Positions 26,291 to 33,612 of a DNA stretch of 64,000 nucleotides are shown here, piece by piece. Made by a program: the position numbers and the translations under genes. The notes under the pieces were generated by a model. That model was not told where the DNA came from. It saw only the letters and a list, made by a program, of their open reading frames with translations, and made no database searches. Positions within the stretch are counted from its first letter, which is position 1. Every line of letters begins with the position of its first letter. The stretch comes from CALMZY01 sp052033915 (GTDB taxonomy: Bacteria > Verrucomicrobiota > Kiritimatiellia > CAIQIC01 > JAGNIJ01), in the NCBI GenBank assembly GCA_052033915.1, contig JBPOJF010000001.1, forward strand, positions 16,164 to 80,163, read 5' to 3'.

Positions 26291-28078
26291 ATGCCGATGT
26301 TGATTTCTAAGTTTCACCGATTGATTCAATCGCGTCTCCTCTGGGCGACCTTCCTCGTCGTCATTGTCTTCTCCTTCGTGATCTGGGGCACGCAGATGCC
26401 GAGCCGGAGCGGGAGCGAGGAGGCCAACGCCGAGGGCAAGCTGAACGACAAGTGGGTGTCCCGCGACGAGTTCCGGAAGGCCTACTTCGACACGTACATG
26501 TCCGTCGTGCTGGCGGTCGGCCAGCCGATCAACATGACCGATCAGATCAACGAGGAAATCCGCAAGTCCGCGTGGCGGCGGATCGTCGCCATGAAGCAAG
26601 CCAAGGATCTCGGCCTGGGCGCGTCCGACGACGAGGTCAGGGCCACGATCCAGGCGCATCCCGGCTTCTCCATCGATGGCCGGTTCAACCGGAGCCAGTA
26701 CAACGCGTTCGTGCAGAATGTCCTGGCCAACCTCGGCTTCAGCGAACTGCAGTTCGAGGAGCACGTCCGCGGCGAGATCGCCCTCCAGAAATTGCAGTAC
26801 ATGGTGCAGCAGGCCGTTCTCATCCCTCCCTCCGACATCAACAGGACCTTCAGTTCCCTGAGCGACACGTTCGACATCGAGTACGTGGCGATGACCGTGA
26901 CGAACTTCGGGCAGGACGTCAGCGTCACGCGCGAGGACGCCCACAAGTACTTCCTCTCCGATCCCGAGCCGTTCAGGATTCCGGACCGGGTGCGCGTGAA
27001 GTACGTCGAGATTCCCGTGGAGAAGTACATCGCCGACATGGCCGTGACCAACGAAGACGACGCCCTCGCATACTATGACGAGCACATCGACGATTACTGC
27101 GTGACGAATACCGTGAGAGAAACGCTGACCAACCTCCTCGCCGGGGGCTCCAACGTGGTGGCGACGGTGGCGACGAGCAAGGTGGTCACCCTCGATTTCG
27201 ACACGGTGAAGACGAACGTCCTCGCCGCGCTGACATTCCAGGCGGCCCGCGACCACGCAGCCGACGTGGCCATGGACTTCGTGGTCGCCCTAGCACCGGA
27301 TCGCGACGGCCATTCGCCGGAATTCGAGGACGCCGCGCAGAAGGCGGGGCTGGAGGTCAAGAAGCTCGAACCCTTCGCCCTCGAGGACGAAGTGCCGGGC
27401 ATCGATGCCGGCCCGATATTCAACCATGCCGCGTTCAATCTCACCTCCGCGCCGGACGAATACTTCAGCGACGCCGTTGTCGGCAGCAACCACGTCTATG
27501 TCCTCGCGCTGGCCGAGAAACTCCCCGCGCGCGCCCCCGAGTTCGACGAGGTGGCGGACAAGGTCATGGCGGCCGCCCTCGAGAGCGCCCTGGCCGAGAA
27601 CCTCTCGAAGAAGGCCAACGAGATTCGCGAGGCGGCGATCCAGGCCATTGATGAAGGGAAGCCTTTTGAGCAGGCGCTCACGCCGTACAGTTTACAGTCC
27701 GTCACGATGACGAATTTCACGGCCGCCGAAGCCTCCGAGCTGACCCATGACTACATCGACATCATTCTCCGGGGCATTCTCCCCCGTAACCAGGGCGAGG
27801 TGACCGACCTGCTTTCGACGGACGATGCGGTGGTCATCGCCTACGTCGCGAAACGCGTGCCCAGCACCGACGTGACGGCCGGGGCCATGAAGCAGCAGAT
27901 CGAGCAGACGGTGAAACGCCAGCGCGCACGCATCCTGTTCGAGGATTACCAGGACTACCTGCTGAGGCAGGCAAAGTTCGTGGACCGCGCGCGGACGGCC
28001 GCTGATCTGGAGGAAGAGGACGACGGCACGGACGAGGTTCCGGAGGAAGACACGCCTCCGCTCGAAGACCCGACCTGA
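26291..28078 (+). CDS. SurA/PpiD-like periplasmic folding factor
   Basis: The 595-residue protein has a single TM near the N-terminus (LLWATFLVVIVFSFVIWG, about residues 16-33) and a large extracytoplasmic part, the layout of PpiD. Residues 50-190 match the SurA_N-type chaperone domain (DKWVSRDEFRKAYFDTYM, DDEVRATIQAHPGFSIDGRFNRSQYNAFV). A parvulin-type prolyl isomerase domain is not obvious, and the middle region is unusually divergent, so enzymatic activity is doubtful. The C-terminus is acidic and ends in a run of Glu, Asp and Pro. It probably helps outer-membrane proteins fold. It follows kdsD on the same strand after 142 bases. Confidence 0.8.
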   Translation: MPMLISKFHRLIQSRLLWATFLVVIVFSFVIWGTQMPSRSGSEEANAEGKLNDKWVSRDEFRKAYFDTYMSVVLAVGQPINMTDQINEEIRKSAWRRIVAMKQAKDLGLGASDDEVRATIQAHPGFSIDGRFNRSQYNAFVQNVLANLGFSELQFEEHVRGEIALQKLQYMVQQAVLIPPSDINRTFSSLSDTFDIEYVAMTVTNFGQDVSVTREDAHKYFLSDPEPFRIPDRVRVKYVEIPVEKYIADMAVTNEDDALAYYDEHIDDYCVTNTVRETLTNLLAGGSNVVATVATSKVVTLDFDTVKTNVLAALTFQAARDHAADVAMDFVVALAPDRDGHSPEFEDAAQKAGLEVKKLEPFALEDEVPGIDAGPIFNHAAFNLTSAPDEYFSDAVVGSNHVYVLALAEKLPARAPEFDEVADKVMAAALESALAENLSKKANEIREAAIQAIDEGKPFEQALTPYSLQSVTMTNFTAAEASELTHDYIDIILRGILPRNQGEVTDLLSTDDAVVIAYVAKRVPSTDVTAGAMKQQIEQTVKRQRARILFEDYQDYLLRQAKFVDRARTAADLEEEDDGTDEVPEEDTPPLEDPT

Positions 28079-28106
28079 CCGTTGGGGGGGGTTACGAGCA
28101 AAGCCT

Positions 28107-28260
28107 TGAGAATCGCCGTGGACGGCCCTGGATCGGCTCTGCGCCCGCATCAGCCGCAAGCACAATGACGCCAACGTCTTGACGCTCGGTGCGGGTCAAA
28201 CTACTATAGATCAAGCCCGACCGATCCTTGACGTTTCCTCAGCACGGCGGGTAAGGATCG
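28107..28260 (+). pseudogene. rpiB: Remnant of ribose-5-phosphate isomerase B (rpiB)
   Basis: The segment 28137-28193 translates as LCARISRKHNDANVLTLGA, which closely matches the conserved C-terminal active-site region of RpiB (ALC..R.SR.HND.NVL.LG.R). It continues as TTIDQARPILDV, like the following RpiB helix, and then loses the frame near 28235: restoring one T gives DVFLSTAG, the expected next residues. A possible N-terminal trace, LRIAV, starts at a TTG at 28107, but the whole middle of the gene is gone. Only about 50 codons remain, so no isomerase can be made. It lies directly before deoC, and the promoter at 28179-28207 falls inside it. Confidence 0.72.
28179..28207 (+). promoter_or_regulatory. 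Candidate promoter of the deoC nucleoside operon
   Basis: TTGACG and TACTAT are separated by exactly 17 bases within the rpiB remnant. The expected transcript start is near 28214, about 78 bases before deoC. A stem CGATCCTT/AAGGATCG (28222-28260) in the leader may be a regulator site or an RNA structure. Confidence 0.55.
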
Positions 28261-28291
28261 AGAGATCGGTTTGGATATCTCGTCTTAAAAA

Positions 28292-29092
28292 ATGGCGAAG
28301 ATCACCAAGCGCGTGAAGCAACTGCCGAAGACCGGAACCGCCAGGCCGGCCGCGGCCGCAATCCGCTCGGTCACGCCCGAGCGGCTCGCGAAGATGATCG
28401 ACCATACGCTGCTCAAGCCCGACGCCTCCAGCGCCGACATCCGGAAACTCTGCGGAGAGGCCGTCAAGCACGGGTTCTTCTCCATCTGCGTCAACCCCTC
28501 CAACGTCAAGCAGGCCGCCGCCCTCGTGCGGGGATCCGGCGTGAAGGTCTGCTGCGTCGTCGGCTTCCCGCTCGGAGCGAACGCGTCTGAAATCAAGGCC
28601 CTCGAGGCCCGGAAGGCGCTTCGCGAAGGCGCGAAGGAAATCGACATGGTCATCAACATCGGCGCGTTGAAGAGCAAGGAATATGCGCGGGTGCTGAAGG
28701 ACATCCGGGGTGTCGCGGAAGCCTGCCGGAAAGGCCGCGGCTTGAGCAAGGTCATCCTGGAAACCTGTCTGTTGACGCACGAGGAGAAAGTCCGGGCGTG
28801 CGAGCTCAGCATGAAGGCCGGCGCGGACTTTGTGAAGACTTCGACCGGCTTCAGCGCCGGCGGCGCGACGGCGGAAGATGTTGCGTTGATGGCCCGAACC
28901 GTGGCGCCGAAGAAACTCGGCGTCAAAGCCTCCGGGGGGATTCGGTCCTACGGCGACGCGCTCAAGATGATTCAAGCCGGGGCGACGCGCGTCGGGTGCA
29001 GCGGAAGCGTCAAGATTCTGGAAGAAGCGCGGGGCATCCGGGCGACATCGAAGCCGGACGGCAAACATGGCCGACGCATCAGGCATGATTGA
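28292..29092 (+). CDS. deoC: Deoxyribose-phosphate aldolase DeoC
   Basis: DeoC splits 2-deoxyribose-5-phosphate into glyceraldehyde-3-phosphate and acetaldehyde. The 266-residue protein has the family residues Asp118 (EIDMVINIG), Schiff-base Lys182 (ADFVKTSTGFSAGGAT) and Lys212 (GVKASGGIR). Compared with compact DeoC proteins it carries about 28 extra N-terminal residues (MAKITKRVKQLPKTG followed by an Ala-rich stretch) before MIDHTLLKPD, and a short basic C-terminal tail. No ribosome site is visible before the ATG at 28292. It is flanked by remnants of rpiB and of a microcompartment shell gene, which overlaps its last 26 bases. The N-terminal extension could be a former cargo-targeting peptide, which is inference. 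Confidence 0.95.
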   Translation: MAKITKRVKQLPKTGTARPAAAAIRSVTPERLAKMIDHTLLKPDASSADIRKLCGEAVKHGFFSICVNPSNVKQAAALVRGSGVKVCCVVGFPLGANASEIKALEARKALREGAKEIDMVINIGALKSKEYARVLKDIRGVAEACRKGRGLSKVILETCLLTHEEKVRACELSMKAGADFVKTSTGFSAGGATAEDVALMARTVAPKKLGVKASGGIRSYGDALKMIQAGATRVGCSGSVKILEEARGIRATSKPDGKHGRRIRHD

Positions 29093-29249
29093 AATAAGGT
29101 CCTTCCCGGCGGTCGTTGGAGCGGCCGATGCATGGCTAAGGTCGAGATCGTTTCGCACGAGAAGACGGGCGGCGGATGCGCAGTCGGCGGCCGCCCCGCT
29201 TCGATCGATTATTGCGGGCATCATTGACGAAGGGACGCGCAACCCATGA
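29067..29249 (+). pseudogene. Remnant of a BMC-H microcompartment shell protein gene
   Basis: From the ATG at 29067 the reading is MADAS then GMIEIRSFPAVVGAADAWL, nearly the same as the N-terminus of BMC-H shell proteins (GMIET.GFPAVVEAADAM). The match then jumps to another frame at about 29138, where KVEIVSHEKTGGG follows, the next conserved BMC stretch. The RGDV...A..AG region is missing, and only a possible C-terminal trace (IIAGIIDEG, compare IIARPH) remains in the first frame. The first frame closes with TGA overlapping the deoB start as ATGA, which suggests former coupling to deoB. A functional shell protein of about 90 residues cannot be made from this. Confidence 0.82.
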
Positions 29250-30421
29250 AAGCCATCCTGATCATCCTGGATTCTGTTGGCGTCGGCGCAGCGCCTGACG
29301 CGGAAAAATTCGGCGATGCCGGAAGCGCCACGCTCCCCCATCTCGCCCGGGAAGCGGGGGGCCTCAACGTCCCGACGCTTGAAGCCATGGGGCTCGGGAA
29401 TATACCGGCCCTGATGCCCGCCGGTCTCGCGATCCAAGGCGTCGCGCCGACCAGGGAACCCATCGCCTGCTACGGGGTCATGCAGCCCGTATCGGACGGC
29501 AAGGACACGATCACCGGGCATTGGGAAATTGCCGGCCTCGAAGTCAATCCGGGTTTCCATGTCTTTCCTCCGGATTATCCCTCCTTTCCGCCCGACCTCG
29601 TTAACGCCTTTGAACAGAAGACCGGCCGCCGGATCATCGGCAACAAGGCGGCCAGCGGAACGGCGATCATCGACGAGTTGGGCCCCCGACACATGAAGGA
29701 CGGCTCGTGGATCGCGTACACCAGCGCGGATTCCGTGTTCCAGATCGCCGCCCACGAGGAAATCATTCACATCGACGAGTTGTACAGGGGATGCGAGACG
29801 GCGCGCGAACTGTGCGATCCATACCGGATCGGCAGAGTCATCGCCCGCCCGTTCATCGGGAAACCCGGCGCCTTCCGGCGAACCGAGAATCGGCGCGATT
29901 ACGCCTTCAAACCCTCCGAACCGACCATCCTGGAGCGGCTGACGCAGGCGGGCATCCCGGTGTACGCCGTCGGCAAGATCGAGGATATCTACGCGCACCG
30001 CGGCATCACGGAGTCCAACCATACCGGCAACAACCCGTCGTCGCGGGAACTCGTCAGCCGGTGGACGCGCGAGAAGAAAGACGGGCTCATTATCGCCAAT
30101 TTCATCGATTTCGACATGCTGTTCGGGCACCGGCGCGACGCCAAGGGCTATGCCCGCGCCATCGAGGAAACCGACCGCTGGCTCGAAAGCTACCTGCCGC
30201 TGCTCGCGCGCGACGATGTTCTGATCCTCACAGCCGACCACGGCAACGACCCGACGTACCGGGGAAGCGACCACACCCGCGAGTACGTGCCTTTGATCGT
30301 CTATCAGCCCGGCCGGAAGCCGAACAACCTCGGCATTCGAAAAGGGTTCTACGATATCGCGCAGAGCCTGGCTTCCTTCTTCAATATCCACCCCATGCCG
30401 CGCGGGAGCAGTTTTCTATGA
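29246..30421 (+). CDS. deoB: Phosphopentomutase DeoB
   Basis: DeoB interconverts (deoxy)ribose-1-phosphate and -5-phosphate, linking the phosphorylases downstream to DeoC. The 391-residue alkaline-phosphatase-fold protein has metal ligands in ILDSVGVGAAPDA (Asp9), the catalytic Thr in SDGKDTITGHWE, the metal-binding IDFDMLFGHRRD, TADHGNDPTYRGSDHTREYVP and the usual VGKIEDIY. The ATG at 29246 overlaps the stop of the shell-gene remnant. It is followed 47 bases later by the pyrimidine phosphorylase. Confidence 0.97.
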   Translation: MKAILIILDSVGVGAAPDAEKFGDAGSATLPHLAREAGGLNVPTLEAMGLGNIPALMPAGLAIQGVAPTREPIACYGVMQPVSDGKDTITGHWEIAGLEVNPGFHVFPPDYPSFPPDLVNAFEQKTGRRIIGNKAASGTAIIDELGPRHMKDGSWIAYTSADSVFQIAAHEEIIHIDELYRGCETARELCDPYRIGRVIARPFIGKPGAFRRTENRRDYAFKPSEPTILERLTQAGIPVYAVGKIEDIYAHRGITESNHTGNNPSSRELVSRWTREKKDGLIIANFIDFDMLFGHRRDAKGYARAIEETDRWLESYLPLLARDDVLILTADHGNDPTYRGSDHTREYVPLIVYQPGRKPNNLGIRKGFYDIAQSLASFFNIHPMPRGSSFL

Positions 30422-30435
30422 TTTCTTCTTCAACC

Positions 30436-30464
30436 GGGAACGTGGAACTTCTAACTTGGAACTA
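30436..30464. repeat. Heptamer-phased GGAACTT repeat
   Basis: GGAACGT, GGAACTT, CTAACTT and GGAACTA follow each other without gaps between deoB and the next gene. Confidence 0.55.
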
Positions 30465-30468
30465 GCCT

Positions 30469-31782
30469 ATGCTTCCTCAATGGGTCATTGAGAAGAAACG
30501 GGATGGACAGGTCCTCTCCGAAGAGGATATCCGCGCGTTTATCGACGGGTACACCCGGGGCGACATCCCGGATTACCAGATGGCGGCAATGGCCATGGCC
30601 ATCTTCATCCGCGGCATGACGCCCGAGGAGACCGCCGTCCTGACCGACGCGATGATGCGGTCCGGAGACCTGGTCGACACCTCATCCATCAAGCTCCCCA
30701 AGGTGGACAAGCATTCGACGGGCGGCATCGGCGACAAGGTGTCGCTGGTCCTTGCTCCCCTCATCGCCTGCTGCGATGTCGCCGTTCCCATGATCTCCGG
30801 ACGCGGGCTCGGAATCACCGGCGGCACGCTGGACAAACTGGAATCCATTCCCGGCTACCGGACCGATCTCTCGGAAAAGGAATTTGTGGAGACCGTCCGC
30901 GCGTGCGGATGTTCGATCACGGGGCAGACCGGACGGCTGGCCCCCGCGGATAAGAAGCTGTACGCCCTTCGCGACGTGACCGGCACCGTCCCTTCCATTC
31001 CGCTCATCACGGCCAGCATCATGTCCAAGAAACTGGCCGAGGGCATCGACTCCCTCGTGCTCGACGTGAAGTCCGGGAAAGGCGCGTTCATGAAGACCCG
31101 CGAGCAGGCGCGCGTCCTCGCCGAAAGCATGGTCCGGGTCGGCGCGTGCATGGGCAAAGGCATGGCGGCGCTGATCACGGACATGGAACAGCCTCTCGGC
31201 GGCGCGGCGGGCAACGCGCTGGAAGTGATGGAATCCGTCCGGACGTTGCAGGCCCAGGGGCCCGCGGACCTCACGGAAATCACGATTCTTTTCGGCATAC
31301 GCATGTTGCGGCTCGCCGGCAAAGCCGGCGACGACGAATCCGCGCGCGCGACACTCGTGAAACACCTGCAATCCGGCGCCGCCTTCGAAAAGTTCAAGGA
31401 GATGGTCGAACGGCAGGGAGGCGATCCGCGAGCCCTCGATGACTTCAGCCGGCTGCCGACGGCCCGGTTGAAAGACACGATCCCCTCTCCTCGCGCGGGC
31501 TATGTCGCGGAAGTGCACGCCGAGCAGATCGGCAAGGGCTGCATCATTCTGGGCGCGGGGAGAAAGAAGACGGATGACAAGGTGGATTTCGCCGTCGGCG
31601 TTTCCGACTTGATCAAGGAAGGCGACAAGGTGGAGAAAGGCCGGCCACTGGTCACGATACACGCCAACGATACGGCCCGGCTCTCCGAGGGGCGCGCGAT
31701 GATCGAACAGGCTTTCAGGATTTCCGATGAGAAGCCCGCGCAGCGGCCCCTGGTATACGAAACCATTCTGCCGAAAGGATGA
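30469..31782 (+). CDS. Pyrimidine-nucleoside phosphorylase (DeoA/Pdp family)
   Basis: The enzyme cleaves thymidine, and in the Pdp subgroup also uridine, with phosphate to give the base and (deoxy)ribose-1-phosphate. The 437-residue sequence shows the N-terminal helical domain (VLSEEDIRAFIDGYTRGDIPDYQMAA), the phosphate-binding KVDKHSTGGIGDKVSL, SGRGLGITGGTLDKLE, and the C-terminal PYNP domain ending RPLVYETI. Length and start are normal, although no ribosome site precedes the ATG. The product feeds DeoB. Thymidine and broad-range phosphorylases cannot be separated reliably by eye, so I give no symbol. Confidence 0.95.
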   Translation: MLPQWVIEKKRDGQVLSEEDIRAFIDGYTRGDIPDYQMAAMAMAIFIRGMTPEETAVLTDAMMRSGDLVDTSSIKLPKVDKHSTGGIGDKVSLVLAPLIACCDVAVPMISGRGLGITGGTLDKLESIPGYRTDLSEKEFVETVRACGCSITGQTGRLAPADKKLYALRDVTGTVPSIPLITASIMSKKLAEGIDSLVLDVKSGKGAFMKTREQARVLAESMVRVGACMGKGMAALITDMEQPLGGAAGNALEVMESVRTLQAQGPADLTEITILFGIRMLRLAGKAGDDESARATLVKHLQSGAAFEKFKEMVERQGGDPRALDDFSRLPTARLKDTIPSPRAGYVAEVHAEQIGKGCIILGAGRKKTDDKVDFAVGVSDLIKEGDKVEKGRPLVTIHANDTARLSEGRAMIEQAFRISDEKPAQRPLVYETILPKG

Positions 31783-31786
31783 CACC

Positions 31787-32614
31787 GTGGACTCAACGAC
31801 TCTCGACAAGGCGCTCAAATATGTTCGGGGGCAATGGCCCAAGGCCAAACCCTCATTCGGTTTGATTTGCGGGTCCGGCTGGAGCAACGTGGTCGCCGCG
31901 TTCCGAATGAAGGAATCCATGGCCTACGACCAGATCCCGGGGCTCGGCGCGCCGGGGGTTGCGGGTCACGCGGGACGCCTGATATGGGCAGTGAACAAGG
32001 GGCATGACACGTTCATTTTCCAGGGTCGCCGTCATTGGTATGAGGGCGAGGGATGGACTCCCGTGGCCATTCCGGTCTACCTGATGAAGCACATGGGCGT
32101 AACCGCCGTCGTCATCACCAACGCCGCGGGCGGGATCCGGAAGGATTTGAAGCCCGGCGATCTGATGCTCATCGAGGACCACATCAACTTCATCGGCAGC
32201 AACCCTCTCATCGGGCGGCACAACCCGGCCTGGGGCCCTCGGTTTCCGGACCAGTCGCGTGTGTACGACGCCAGGCTGCGCCTTGCGGCGGAGAAAGCCG
32301 CGAAAAAGGCGCATGTGAACCTGAAACACGGCATTTACCTGGCCACATCCGGCCCGATCTATGAAACGCCGGCGGAAATCCGCGCGTTCCGGATTCTCGG
32401 CGCGGATGCGGTCGGCATGTCCACCGTTCCCGAATCGCTCCTCGCGCACGCCGCCGGGTTGCGCGTGATGGGGTTGTCCTGCATCACCAATTTCGCGTCG
32501 GGCATTACGAAGGAGCCGCTCACCCACGACGAAGTGACCTCGGTGACCCGGGCCGTCATGCCCAAGATGAAAACCTTGCTGTCCGAGCTTTGGAAGGAGT
32601 TGTCCCATGAGTGA
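31787..32614 (+). CDS. punA: Purine-nucleoside phosphorylase (trimeric type)
   Basis: This enzyme phosphorolyses inosine and guanosine and their deoxy forms. The 275-residue protein has phosphate-binding GLICGSGWSNVV near residue 25, VVITNAAGGI, ATSGPIYETPAEIRAF, GADAVGMSTVPE and the base-binding CITNFASGI, all of the trimeric PNP type. The start is the GTG at 31787, five bases after the preceding stop and preceded by AAGGAT. Its last codons overlap the cdd start, indicating coupling. Confidence 0.95.
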   Translation: MDSTTLDKALKYVRGQWPKAKPSFGLICGSGWSNVVAAFRMKESMAYDQIPGLGAPGVAGHAGRLIWAVNKGHDTFIFQGRRHWYEGEGWTPVAIPVYLMKHMGVTAVVITNAAGGIRKDLKPGDLMLIEDHINFIGSNPLIGRHNPAWGPRFPDQSRVYDARLRLAAEKAAKKAHVNLKHGIYLATSGPIYETPAEIRAFRILGADAVGMSTVPESLLAHAAGLRVMGLSCITNFASGITKEPLTHDEVTSVTRAVMPKMKTLLSELWKELSHE

Positions 32615-33005
32615 GAACAGCCCGAAGAAACTCCTCGAAGCCGCCGCGCGCGTCATGGAGAACGCGTATGCCCCCTACTCCAAGTTCAAGGTCGGCTCCG
32701 CCCTGTTGACGGATGACGGCGCCATCGTCACCGGCTGCAACGTCGAAAACTCATCCTTCGGACTCACCAACTGCGCCGAGCGGACCGCGCTGTTTACCGC
32801 TGTGGCCTCCGGAAAAACGAAATTCCAAGCCGTCGCCATCGTGGCCGACGGCGATCAGAAACCGTATCCGTGCGGCGCATGTCGGCAGGTCCTGTCTGAA
32901 TTCTGTTCTCCCGGAACGCCCGTCTACATGGCCTCGCGCGGAACCCTCGACGCATTCGAGACCACCACGCTGGGCGAACTCCTGCCCAAGGTCTTCAGAC
33001 TGTAG
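32607..33005 (+). CDS. cdd: Cytidine deaminase
   Basis: Cdd converts (deoxy)cytidine into (deoxy)uridine, which the pyrimidine phosphorylase can then split. The 132-residue protein has the zinc motif NCAERTAL (Cys56, Glu58) and PCGACRQVL (Cys89, Cys92), with the substrate pocket NVENSSFGLTNCAE. A strong GGAAGGAG ribosome site lies within the end of punA. It closes the salvage operon; the large palindrome at 33074-33105 follows. Confidence 0.97.
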   Translation: MSENSPKKLLEAAARVMENAYAPYSKFKVGSALLTDDGAIVTGCNVENSSFGLTNCAERTALFTAVASGKTKFQAVAIVADGDQKPYPCGACRQVLSEFCSPGTPVYMASRGTLDAFETTTLGELLPKVFRL

Positions 33006-33069
33006 CGCCCACGGGGAGATGGGTCAGACCGTCCGCCTTGTTTCACCAGGAAAGGGCGATTTCGGGCAA

Positions 33070-33105
33070 CAAAAACGGCCCTGAAACATGTGTTTCAGGG
33101 CCGTT
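33070..33105 (-). terminator. Intrinsic terminator of tRNA-fMet (possibly bidirectional with cdd)
   Basis: AACGGCCCTGAAACA (33074-33088) and its exact complement (33091-33105) form a 15-bp stem. Read on the minus strand it is followed by TTTTT, a classic intrinsic terminator five bases after the tRNA. On the plus strand the T-tract is missing. Confidence 0.85.
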
Positions 33106-33109
33106 AAGT

Positions 33110-33186
<77 letters not shown>

Positions 33187-33294
33187 GTCCGTTCCGCAAT
33201 GTGCGTTTGAAAATATCGGATGTTTGTCGGAATGCAAGAATAAACCTGTCGAAACTGGGAAACAGATGCCGGCGAAGGCAGACTGTCTACGGGT

Positions 33295-33546
33295 TCAATA
33301 CTGTTTCTCGTATTCTCCGTGCCCCAGCCTCTTGAGCTTGTGAAAGCCCGCGCGTTTGGCACGGTCATCAAACCCGCTTCTTGATCCCCCTACCCGGGGA
33401 GGCGAAATCTTTCGCTCCACGGGGCCGCCGCATTTTGGACAGAATGCAACCGGGCTCTGCTCTATCTTCTCGAGTTGCTCGAAGCCCTTCCGGCAAAAAT
33501 CGCAGCCCCTGAGTTCGTTGCAACAGATGTACTCACGAATGGGCAC
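33295..33546 (-). CDS. FmdB-family zinc ribbon protein
   Basis: The 83-residue protein starts with GTG at 33546 as PIREYICCNELRGCDFC, like the MPIYEY...C..C start of the FmdB family, with a GGAGG site ten bases upstream. It holds two zinc-knuckle pairs (CDFC and CPKC) with the FEQLEKI link between them, and a basic glycine-rich tail. FmdB proteins are small putative regulatory proteins of unknown mechanism. It stands after the OmpA-family gene, separated from it by a terminator. Confidence 0.85.
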   Translation of the reverse strand: MPIREYICCNELRGCDFCRKGFEQLEKIEQSPVAFCPKCGGPVERKISPPRVGGSRSGFDDRAKRAGFHKLKRLGHGEYEKQY

Positions 33547-33569
33547 GGGTCCAAGTCCTCCAGAAATGG

Positions 33570-33595
33570 AAGAGACGCCCACAGGGGCGTCTCTT
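33570..33595 (-). terminator. Terminator after the OmpA-family gene
   Basis: AAGAGACGCCC and GGGCGTCTCTT form an 11-bp perfect stem around ACAG, 18 bases after the OmpA-family stop on the minus strand, followed by a T-rich TTCCATTTC stretch on that strand. Confidence 0.75.
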
Positions 33596-33612
33596 CAAGA
33601 AACCGGGCAATC

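Noticed and set aside
29067..29249. A functional 60-residue gene between deoC and deoB
   Set aside because: Although open, the frame changes relative to the BMC-H pattern and the core of the fold is missing, so I call it a pseudogene.
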